Below, piece by piece: positions 37,701 to 46,539 of a stretch of 64,000 nucleotides of DNA. Source of the DNA: Bidens hawaiensis (Eukaryota > Streptophyta > Magnoliopsida > Asterales > Asteraceae); the NCBI GenBank assembly GCA_021521415.1, contig JAIQDT010009003.1, forward strand, positions 22,675-86,674, given 5' to 3'. Position 1 is the stretch's first letter. Every line of letters starts with the position of its first letter. A program made the translations under genes and the position numbers. The notes below the pieces were generated by a model. It was not told the DNA's origin. It saw nothing but the letters and a program-made list of their open reading frames with translations, and did not search any database.

Positions 37701-37965
37701 CTTCTTGAGAGTATTGAGAGACAGCTTTAGGAGTATACCCAATAGTATCATCACCAATCATTGGTGCAACATAAACCTCATCAAGACAATATGAACAGTC
37801 AGGATGAACCGATCCCAAATGTGCATGAAACCGAGGTTCCCATTTGGCGAAATCACTGAACTTCATCAATCTTGGACATTTAGAATGTGAACCTATCTCG
37901 GTATCAAGTTGCAACATTTGTTGCATCAACATATTTTGAGACGCCAATGCATACATACCAGCCAT
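34765..37965 (-). pseudogene. gag of element B, one frame with two internal stops
   Basis: Starts at 37965 (MAGMYALASQ). Residues about 30-200 are a copia-type gag core with FSHLIAEMDKMKMEI. After an in-frame TAA (37351-37353) it continues to a TGA (36094-36096) and then to its end at TAA 34765-34767. Zinc knuckles CYNCQEFGHFAKEC (near 36750-36790) and CFLCGQQGHVVRNC (near 35155-35195) lie far apart, as is usual for SIRE-type gag. A long Ser/Glu-rich coiled-coil-like segment (about 36100-36450) follows the first knuckle. Pol lies in another frame starting about 60 bp downstream; an acceptor-like TTTATGTGTAG ends at 34745 just between them. Confidence 0.85.
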
Positions 37966-39141
37966 CTTTGAAAACGAATCAAATAATAAAATATCTTAAC
38001 GAATCAGTGAACAGCAATAGCGAACTGTGAACAGTTGTAGCGAACTGTGAACAGTTGTAACGAACTGTGAACAGTTGTAGCGAATCAATCCTTAACGAAG
38101 TTAAGATTGATCAATAATGGAGTATCTTAACGAATCAAAAGTCAACTTAACGAGTCAACTTAACGAATCACAAATAAGGTTAACGAATCACCCAAATGAC
38201 GAAACAGATAACGAATGTGATGAAGGTTTAACGAATCACAAGTCAACTTAACGAATTGACCAAACGAATTGACCAAGTCAACTTAACGAATTGACCAAAC
38301 GAAATATAACGAATCAGTTCAACGAATCAGATAATAATCTGTAACGAATCGCCAAAATAAACTTAGCGAATCACTAAGGAGTGCTTAGCGAATTAAGATA
38401 ACGAATCAGCTACAGTTGATAACGAATCAACACTATAGCGAATCAGGTTGTTACAACCGTTTGTAACAAACTCTGACACCTTATGCCACGTGGCAAAGGT
38501 TGTTATAACACAAATTCCAAAACGAACACGTGTCCCACGAATCGGTTAATCTAGTTAACGAACTAGATGACACGAATTGATTAACTCACACGAATCAGTT
38601 AGCGAACTAATTAGCGAATGGCAAGAACTGATAGCGAATCAAATTAAACGACATAGCGAATCGCCTGAAACCTTATAACGAATCGCATTCATCTTCAAAT
38701 CTTCAAACATTCAAAAACAATTTTCCAGAAATATGAAGATCAACCCAAATCAAACCCAGAAACTTATCAATTCCAGATTCGTAATACTCACTCAATTCTT
38801 AACCAAACTTAACAAGTAATATACCAAAATGCTCGTAATCGCAAAGCGAATTTAGCCGAACACATCTCGTAATCAATTACCCTAATACGCTAATCAATTT
38901 CAACCAAAACCAATCCCCTGTTTACGGACTCAAACCGAAAACACAATAAACTTACCAAATCCAATCCTCAATCCAATTCCACTCAATTGAACATTATCAA
39001 TACCTTAACCATCACAAATTCAATCTAATTCATCCATAATTCAATCAAATCAACAATGAATTGATTCAAATTCAAACAAAAACAGAAAACTCAATAAAAA
39101 TAACAATTAGTACACCAAATCAAGTGTAAAGAGCACCGAAA
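37966..39141 (-). other. Leader of element B with a dense array of one short word
   Basis: Non-coding. Between 37995 and 38690 the word A(A/G)CGAA followed by T or C occurs about forty times, usually as TAACGAATC or TAGCGAATC. It includes three tandem copies of a 20-23 bp unit (A/G)CGAACTGTGAACAGTTGTA (38019-38080). The 450 bp nearest the primer site lack the word and are A/C-rich. Confidence 0.8.
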
Positions 39142-39153
39142 GCTCTGATACCA
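39142..39153 (-). other. Primer-binding site of element B
   Basis: Minus strand TGGTATCAGAGC, initiator tRNA-Met type, two bases inside the LTR that begins at 39156. Confidence 0.85.
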
Positions 39154-39155
39154 CT

Positions 39156-39727
39156 TGTTTGATCCCGTACTTTAACAATAACCAACAGTCAATAGCGATT
39201 AACACAGATCTCAGATCTGTCAGTTATAATATTATAGATCGATCTCATAATCAATACCACTTGATTCGGTGTTCTACGTATGTGTATATATTATCAATAA
39301 GTTTAACGTGAAGCTTGAGAGAGAGAAAATACTTTAAACTTTTCTGAATAATATTAATTCTCTCAAAACTTCGACATTTTACAAGTGAACAGTGGTTCAC
39401 TATATATAGAAGGCAACCTGGTTCGCTAACATCCCCAAGCGAACCAGCATCCCCTTCGTTAAATAAGTTAACTTAACGAACCTCCACCTGATTCGTTAAC
39501 ATCCCCTAACGAATCAAGGGGAATACATTATAATGTCTTAGTTCGCTAACATCCCTAGTGAACTAGACTCAATCTTAACGAACTAGTCTTAGTTCGCTAA
39601 CATTCCTAGCGAACTAGACATAACTTTAACGAATTAGATAAATATAAACATTAAATATTACATTTAAATATCAAATAAACATTAATGATAAATACAAAGA
39701 CTCTAGACGCAAAACCGTGCACTAACA
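39156..39727 (-). repeat. 5' LTR of element B
   Basis: 572 bp, about 98% identical to 24703-25275 by eye. On the minus strand it begins TGTTAGTGC. The (A/G)CGAA inverted pairs are retained. Confidence 0.93.
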
Positions 39728-39732
39728 ATTAT

Positions 39733-39904
39733 GAACGGCCAACCTTAACCCTAGATACAATGCATGTATATATAGGGACTACACCCTAGCCTAACAAAAG
39801 CCCAAAGCCCACCGAGATCACTAGGATATCGGTTTACATACAAGCCCAACGTAATACAAGCAAACCCAAATAAAAGTACAAACCAAACTAATATAGGCCC
39901 AACA
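39733..39904 (-). repeat. 5' LTR of element C, second segment
   Basis: Continues 24510-24702 and matches 2047-2215. Followed by AACAT (39905-39909), the right target duplication of C. Confidence 0.9.
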
Positions 39905-39909
39905 AACAT

Positions 39910-40130
39910 GCAAATCTTAAACTATAACCTTATGCAAATCCAAATGAGATTAAACATTGTCTAATAAATAAATTGAAGATTTGAGTACACTCAAATTAAA
40001 ATTTGATTCAAATTTGAATATGCTTAATTTAAAGAAGATAAAACTTAACGGAAAATACTAATATAAGTTTGGACAACTAAATTAGAGAATGTTCTGCATT
40101 CAAAGACAGATCAAATAGAGAGTATAATGA
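39910..40130. other. Non-coding AT-rich interval
   Basis: Between the target duplications of C and E. Nothing recognisable. Confidence 0.5.
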
Positions 40131-40135
40131 TATTG

Positions 40136-41567
40136 TGTTATGTATCAATCTCTTACAACTCCCATGTCAAAGATCGTGGGTTCTAGTGTTTCAAAATTCT
40201 ATGGTACGACCACACGGATTGCCATGGTACGACCCGAATGGCGACCGTCGTGGGAACTAATTCCGTTCTTGAGGACAATAACGTTTCGAAGCGTGTGAGA
40301 TTGTTATGTACCAATCTCGTACAACTCCCATATCAAAGATCGTGGGTTCTAGTGTTTCAAATTCCATGCTTTTTAATTAACTAAAATAGTTGTTTGTTTA
40401 AAATTAGTAGTAGGTAGTTGTTAATTAGTGCGCGGTTACTATGTAAGGTTATTTATAGCTTGTTAACATTTGTTTTGATTATGAATGAAGATTAAGTCTT
40501 GTTATCTCTCTATTTTCTAATCCGGTTTCCTTCTTATTTCTTTTGCCAATCAATTACCGGTTGGAACCCCAACAGTGGTATCAGAGCTGCCGTGATCCCC
40601 CGGGACTTATGGCTGCTCAAACACTATCCAGACCCGAGTTTCGTCAATGGAGAGAATCCTTTGCGTGACTAGTCTCGGTTTGAAATTGTCTTCGCGAAGC
40701 TCCGATCGACCTGGCACGCGTTCGAAGCCCACCACACCCATGCACCACCACTATCGGTTTCCGGTTCCGCACTACCACCACCACCGGTCGTGAAAATAGC
40801 CACACCACCACCTACCCCAACACCCGCACATGTGTCAATTCCAAAACTCATAACCTCAGTTATACCAACATCAGCCCCAACACTAGGTGATAAGGGTTTT
40901 GACAACCCCACATTTGGTTCCATTACTTTTGGTTTTAATCGGAAGGCCCCAAGAAATAAAGAAAAAAATTTCGTATCTTCCATCTTGGGAGTAACAAGAT
41001 TAACAACAGTTTGGTCAAACATTTTGTCCAGAAAATTAAGAGGAGCTCACTAATTGAAGATGTAGTTGGGAAATATGACTCCCAACCAATGTGGCAACTA
41101 ATTAAGTCTTCACAGTTGATAAGGGAGCTATCAGTAGAGGGCGCAGTGGTGTATCTCGAGTGGCGCCCGCCATGGTGTACCATCTCGACTGCGCGGATTG
41201 CCATGGTACGACTCGAATGGCGACCGCCGTGGGAACTAATTCCGTTCGATCTTGAGGACAATAAGGTTTCGAAGCGTGTGGGATTGTTATGTACCAATCT
41301 CGTACAACTCCCATGTCACAGATCGTGGGTTCTAGTGTTTCAAATTCTATGCTTTTTAATTAACTAAAATAGTTGTTTGTTTAATATTAGTAGTGGGTAG
41401 TTGTTAAATAGTGGGCGGTTACTATGTAAGGTTATTTATAGCTAGCTTGTTAACATTTGTTTTGATTATGAATGAAGATATGAATTAAGTCTTGTTATCT
41501 CTCTATTGTCTAATCTGGTTTCCTTCTTATTTCTTTGGCCAATCGATTATCTGTTGGAACCCCAACA
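40136..41567 (+). mobile_element. Small non-autonomous copia-type element 'E' with three LTR segments
   Basis: Flanked by TATTG at 40131-40135 and 41568-41572 (perfect 5-bp duplication). Order: LTR start fragment (40136-about 40207), an internal 3' tail (about 40208-40301), a full LTR (40302-40574), primer site GTGGTATCAGAGCTGC (40575-40590), an internal region of about 700 bp, then a last full LTR (41285-41567). LTRs begin TGTTATGTA and end CCCCAACA. The internal tail before the second and third LTRs is the same sequence (ending CGAAGCGTGTG(A/G)GAT). No pol is present, so it must have moved with enzymes from elsewhere. Unequal recombination between copies explains the extra LTR. Confidence 0.8.
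40609..41053 (+). pseudogene. Residual gag-like or captured coding sequence in element E
   Basis: An ATG at 40609 opens 19 codons (MAAQTLSRPEFRQW...) that end at a TGA, like a gag start after the primer site. Downstream, 40790-41053 encodes 87 residues rich in Pro and Thr followed by a basic stretch. No known domain is recognised. It may be a worn gag remnant or captured host sequence. Confidence 0.35.
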
Positions 41568-41700
41568 TATTGCATAATAACAAGTTCTCTAACGAAATGC
41601 TCGATACTATTATTATATATAGATTTTAAAAAGATTATGACATACTAATAACACTGGAGGTTTATTAAATCATTTTGAAAAAGCCTCACAATATTATTGA

Positions 41701-42810
41701 CTACGGATTAGTATGGAAAGGCTTCAATAATCCAGGAATCTTGATGATATTGTAACGACCAAAGCCTCCATTAAGTAGTTTCTTCCATTTGGGTTCCGTC
41801 CGCTCTCTTCCACCCGAAAAGTGCGCAAACATCCCTAGATCATATGTCAAACGCATGCCATCAAAAACATCATGTGTTATAGGTTGTCGAACGATGTCCA
41901 CGATAATAAGCTTTCCAGTTTCCTTTGATAACGCTTTTTGACAGTTTTAAAGTATCTTAACGCAATCATTATCATTCCAGTCATGCAAAATCCACTGATT
42001 AAAAGACAAAAGCTAGTAAATATATATCACCATATATAAATAATTTTATAAAACAGATTTACCTTCATGAAAATTGTTTCTGCCGGAGGGATGGACTTAA
42101 ACATGTCCCCAGCAATATGTGTAATGGTCCCATCATATGTTGGTGCAGTGGATATAACATGTGACAGATCAAAGTTGATACCTTTAAGATGTGGATACGC
42201 CTTCACAATCTCATATATTGCGGTCCCAATACCGCCCCCAACATCCTTTCAAACCAAGAAATCCATCCTTGTAATTTGAAACAATCGCATCCATTGCGAT
42301 CTTCGCAGTACACGCCATACCCTCGTTGAAAACTCGATTAAACTCAGAGTTATGTAAACAAAAATCAAAGAACTCTTCTTCATGAAATGCTTTAAAAGCC
42401 GTCCCACCTTCTTATATGGAGAGGCAAACTAGTAACTGGGTTTGTGCGGTACATAACTAGGGATGCTAATGTCACATTGGTGACACATAATAGCCACTTG
42501 AACAGTGGTTTAGTGAGTATTCTGGTTTCTCTGATTGAACCATCACATCGAACACCTTTCGGTTAACCAAGAACATCATGATCCGTCCCAGCCTATCAAC
42601 GTTTATCGATGGGGAATCAATCGGGGTTGAGATTTCGGACAGTGTGGTTGGACTTCCATGCTTGTTTATTAGTATGTCGGCGATGCGGAGCTCAACACAA
42701 CATATTATAGCCATGCCATCAAGTGCATTGTATATGTACTGTAAGATTTGTGCCTGGCCTCTCAGGCTTTTGCTATCTGTTTCATTTTGGGTTTTCATGG
42801 CTCTTTTCAA
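41701..42810 (-). pseudogene. Plant SAM-dependent O-methyltransferase pseudogene, two exons
   Basis: Minus strand. Exon 1 (42810-42063) begins with the dimerisation domain (AQILQYIYNALDGMAIICCVELRIAD..), continues with GGTAFKAFHEEEFFDF and NEGMACTAKIAMDAIV, then the SAM-binding motif [20 protein letters not shown], and ends IFMK. A 68-bp GT-AG intron (41995-42062) is in the usual place. Exon 2 begins WILHDWNDNDCVKIL and ends GRERTEPKWKKLL..GFGRYNIIKIPGLLKPF. This is the family of small-molecule O-methyltransferases of phenylpropanoid and alkaloid metabolism; the substrate cannot be told. It is broken by stops and a frameshift near 42400-42472, a frameshift just before DVGGG (about 42250) and a TAA in exon 2 (about 41947). 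Otherwise length is near the family's 350 aa. It is the only host-gene remnant I recognise. Confidence 0.85.
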
Positions 42811-43078
42811 TTGAGTTAACGTTGAAGAGTCACATACTTGTATACCGCAATTTGTGTTAACCTAATATGATGTGTATTAGTTAGTAGATAAATACTAATA
42901 AACCAAATCTATCAAGTTATATTTATCTTCTTTTTTTCTCTTTTTGAACGGACTTATATTATCTTCTAATAATTACATCTGTATTTTGCCGGTCAAAAAT
43001 ATTTAAGATCTTAGTTTATTTTATTTAATTTTATTAGTTCTGTATTTCTCATGTAGTTATATAGTATACATGTGAGGC
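42811..43078. other. Non-coding AT-rich interval
   Basis: Between the O-methyltransferase pseudogene start and element D. Would hold the old promoter; a run of T/A-rich DNA but no clear TATA box chosen. Confidence 0.4.
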
Positions 43079-44062
43079 TGAAGAGGTAGGTCCCAGCAGA
43101 GCCCAGTTGGACCCGCAAGACTCACCTTTAAGAGGGACGTCTGCGCAGAAACCAACTGCGTCCGCAGGACCCACCATGCTCAGAGACGTGACGTCCTTAC
43201 GCGCAGTACGCAAGCTGTTCCCGCAGGAAAAGCCTCCCAATGGTGAAGTACTCTGCCTGTTCCCGCAGCCGCGGATACAAGCCATCAGGGAAGGCTACCT
43301 GCGCAGCAAAGCTACACGCACAAGGCACTTAACTCTTAAATAATTCAGTAGTCACCTGAAGAAGGAGTGAGCAAGCCGGGAACACTCCCGCACAAAGCCG
43401 GGAGAACTCCCGCCCAAATGAGCCAGTCCGTATGATACTGGAGGATCTTTTGTACTGTACCTGACGAGGTATGGACAAAAGATCTGACCAAGGATACGAC
43501 AGCTCACTGACAACAGTATGACGAGCAGCACACTCTTGTACTGTATGTCACTATTAGCCGCTGCCTACTCACCAACCTGTCGGAGGACGTGCATGGCCTG
43601 GCCTACAGTTGGTGGAACAGGAATAGTACACAGCCGGCCTGGTCACTATCAGCCGCTGCCTATCCACCAACCACCAGCATGGCATGTGCGTAGCCCACAG
43701 TTGGCAGAACAGGAACACTATTCAGCCGGCTGTACCTGCTTGGAAACCTACCTTCGGCTATAAATACTCCAACACCTTGGAATGGTATCATCTTATCTCA
43801 TATCTCATATCTTGATATATTACCTGATATCTGCTCTAGTCATTCTCTTAATATACACTTATATTCAAGAGCAATCTAGTCTGATTCTCACGCCGGAGGG
43901 TGGTCACAAGGAGGTACCCCCCCTTCTCAGTGACGAGCTCACGGTGTCTGTTTTGCAGGTTATCAGAAGAACCATCTTCGCCGGATCTAACCCCTCGTGG
44001 GAAACATCTATTTAACCCCCAGATTATCCGTAATCTGCCCGGGGTCGATTAGTGTTTCTTCA
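43079..44062 (+). repeat. 5' LTR of element D
   Basis: 984 bp, TGAAGAGGTAGG...GTGTTTCTTCA. Contains several CCCGCA words and an inverted TCCCGC..GCCGGGA pair near 43376-43410. TATA-like TATAAATAC at 43758-43768 is a good promoter candidate. ORFs at 43049-43343 and 43518-43763 recur in the 3' LTR and are not genes. Confidence 0.92.
43758..43768 (+). promoter_or_regulatory. Candidate TATA box in D's LTR
   Basis: GGCTATAAATACTCC, conserved at 51498-51508 in the 3' LTR, about 680 bp into the LTR and followed by about 300 bp of presumed R/U5. Confidence 0.55.
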
Positions 44063-44075
44063 TTGGCGCCATCCG
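44063..44075 (+). other. Primer-binding site of element D
   Basis: TTGGCGCCATCCG directly after the LTR end. TGGCGCC at this spot is typical of Tat and Athila gypsy elements. Confidence 0.75.
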
Positions 44076-44128
44076 TGCATAAAAGCTAGAACTTAATCCT
44101 TTTCAGTTTTCTCAAAACTTCTGGAAAA

Positions 44129-45620
44129 ATGGTTAAAGTTACTCCGGTCCCAAAACCAACGAGTGACCAAGAAACCCCGGTAACCACAACCCCAGCTACT
44201 GGGGGGAATACCGGCGACTAGACAGTTTTTACGAACATTACCCCGGTTACCCAAGCCGGGGCAAGTGCAGTAAATTTTATGAACACTACCCCAGTTACCC
44301 GAGCTAGGGCAAGTGCATTAAATAATCTTTCATTGGGATTCACCGATACCCAGTTAGAGAGACAACGAACGAGGCTCCCCCGCCAAACACTCGATGAAGT
44401 TAAAGCGTGGGCGGAAGCACGTCAAAAAGAATTCCAAGCTGAGTTGGATGAACGCTTACGTTCACTCCAACAGGCTGATGAATTCGGAGAGTACTTGGAC
44501 GATGATTCGGAGGAATCCGATAGTGACGCAAACCCTCATCACAGGGCGAAAGGGAAGCGTAAGGAAACGGACTCCCAACCGAGAAGGCATTTTGGAGAAA
44601 CCTTCAAACCAAAAAAAGCGGGTGAAAACCCACGTGACTTCTCCAAAACATTTAGACCAGCTGCAAATGCGGGAACGTCCAAATTTGCAAGGGATATTGC
44701 GGAAGCAATCGCCCCGAAAAGTGCCAAACAGATGTCCAACATCGGCACTTACGATGGTATATCTGATCCAGACGATCATTTGAACAGATTCATAGCGGGG
44801 GCAACCGTCAGTAGTTGGACGAAACCTACGTGGTGTTACATGTTTCAAATGACGCTTGTTGGGGCAGCTAGAGCGTGGTTCGATCGTCTACCGGTCCACC
44901 ACATCTACGATTGGGCAGACTTCCAGCAGAAGTTCAGCCAACACTTCAGCAAACAAAGAAAGTATACCGAAGAGCAATGGACAATCCTCAACTGCATCCG
45001 AGAGGAAGATGAGTCTTTACTAGACTTCATCACGCGCTTCAATTCAAAGAAGCTAAGTCTGGGCACTATCAGCGAAGATCTTGTTCGCGCTGCTTTCATC
45101 CAGGGCGCGAAAGACCCAGACCTCATCCGCACCTTAACGGGTAAAGATGGCATGCCGTCCACATGGGATGCCATCATGACATCAGCTAAACGCTTTGCGG
45201 AAACGGAGAAGCAACTGGGTAGAGATCTCCCCCAGAGCACAAACCTCTACACCCAGAAAACAAGAGAAGACAACGTCCTTACCGCCCGACTAAACAAAAA
45301 GCGGAAGCTAGGCATTTGGCAGTCAAGGGTAAACTTTGACACCTCATCCGGCTTGCAACATCGGTTAGGCGGAAGGGATAACGTACAGTCGAACGAGAAC
45401 TCCCGATGGACGCCACTCACCAAAAGCGTCACCGAGATATTCGCCACTGAGAAGCTCCCATGGCCAAAGGCTCCAATAATCCGACATCGTCACAATGCTG
45501 ATCGAAGCAAATACTGTCTTTCACAGGACAAAAGGCCACAACACTGAAGAATGCACAGACTTGAAGGACAGCGTCGAAGCATTTGTCAGAGATGGGACGC
45601 TCGCGCACCTAGTGGCGTAA
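44129..45620 (+). pseudogene. gag of element D, stop near the start and frameshift near the end
   Basis: The original ATG is at 44129 (MVKVTPVPKP). An in-frame TAG at 44219-44221 follows 30 codons later. The frame then stays open from a Met at 44279 to 45547 (422 aa). Residues about 157-260 of this part are the retrotransposon gag core (YDGISDPDDHLNRF, ARAWFDRLP, WADFQQKFSQHF, LLDFITRF). Near 45513-45525 a frameshift separates it from the usual Cys/His tail, still readable in another frame (GHNTEECTDLKDSVEAFVRDG), which ends at about 45620. It might still make a truncated Gag from the internal Met. Confidence 0.8.
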
Positions 45621-46539
45621 CGAACGCTGAGCATGCTGATGCGTGTAGAACCCCAGTTGGGGAAAACACAAATAAAACTGCAGCTTCAATGTTGGAGACT
45701 ACATACTGCGTAAACAACGAGATTCCGAACCAAGTGCATATCGGCTCGAAAGGCTCGATGACACTCCCAACAACATGGAAGGGAGCTCAGTTACACAATC
45801 TGCATGTAGATCAATTCCAAACTTGTAAAAGAAAAGGCCCAGAGCCACTTCTAATGGAAATGATTCTCCTTATCACATTGACGCTAATGGTCTTACGTTT
45901 ATACTTACGAACTTTCCACACTGATATGCCGGTCTTCACCGCATACATAAGTGGGGAAAGAAGTCGTTGCGTGTGGAAGGCGGCAAAACCCGCATAAACA
46001 CAAAAAACGGCAAACCTCCACGCAGGTCAGATGTAGGTAAAGTTTAGCCATCCTACTAAGTGCAAGTGACGGTCTTACCCGCACAATCACAAAGGAGGAA
46101 GCAAAACTTCAACCTATTATCTACCACGTTCAAAGGTTAACTTATTCTAAACACTTAGAAAATTTCTAAGGAAAAGATGAGGAAAACCTCCACGCAGGTC
46201 AGATATTGGTAAAGTTTAGCCATCCTAAGTGCAAGTGACGGTCTTACCCGCACAATCATGAAGGAGGAAGCAAAACTTCAACCTATTATCTACCACGTTC
46301 AAAGGTTAACTTATTCAGAACACTTGGAAGGTTGCTAATTTAAACTAAAGTATGCATGAGCAAGTCATATAACGTTAATAAAGCAAGTCATCCAGTGAAA
46401 GTAGCGGTCCTACCCGCACAAAGATTTATATTTCATAATAATTCAAGTATTACAATAATGGCCGGGTAACTACCCGCCTACATGAATATAAATCTATACA
46501 ATGTAAACCTATCCTAACAGTGGGAAGGGATCTTAAGGT
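45621..46539 (+). repeat. Non-coding part of D with a 182-bp tandem duplication
   Basis: No pol motif is seen where pol would be expected; the ORF 45551-45997 matches nothing I know. From 46015 a unit starting CCTCCACGCAGGTCAG is repeated at 46197 (period about 182 bp, to about 46340). Both contain GACGGTCTTACCCGCACAATCA. The segment also lies just beyond the end of the antisense gene. Confidence 0.65.

Larger units (their letters stand above)
24703..39727 (-). mobile_element. 15-kb SIRE/Maximus-like Ty1/copia retrotransposon 'B'
   Basis: Inserted in the 5' LTR of element C. Flanked by ATTAT at 24698-24702 and 39728-39732 (perfect duplication). LTRs 24703-25275 and 39156-39727 begin TGTTTGATC and end CACTAACA; I count under ten differences in about 573 bp. 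Primer site TGGTATCAGAGC at 39142-39153; polypurine tract at 25276-25287. On the minus strand: leader, gag, pol, a 3-kb spacer, a long extra ORF, 3' LTR. Gag, pol and extra ORF are each in one frame but contain two, four and two internal stops. It is unlikely to be autonomous now. Confidence 0.93.
1856..39904 (-). mobile_element. Old SIRE-like Ty1/copia retrotransposon 'C', split by three later insertions
   Basis: A single element whose two ends lie 38 kb apart. The 3' LTR is 1856-2215. The 5' LTR starts at 24510, is interrupted by element B and finishes at 39904. Both outer ends are flanked by AACAT (1851-1855 and 39905-39909), a perfect 5-bp target duplication. A tRNA-iMet-type primer site lies at 24495-24507 and a polypurine tract at 2216-2226. 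Subtracting element A, the gypsy insertion and element B leaves about 11.9 kb, a normal size for SIRE/Maximus elements. On the minus strand the order is leader, gag, protease, integrase, RT, RNase H, spacer, extra ORF, 3' LTR. The coding parts are full of stops and frameshifts. The LTRs differ by several percent, so it is the oldest of the nested set. Confidence 0.9.

Noticed and set aside
43049..43343. ORFs of 78 codons on both strands, repeated at 50789-51083
   Set aside because: Both copies lie in the LTRs of element D and both strands are open because of GC-rich composition.
44394..44848. ORFs in other frames over D's gag
   Set aside because: Shadows of gag; codon patterns and motifs support the 44279-45547 frame.
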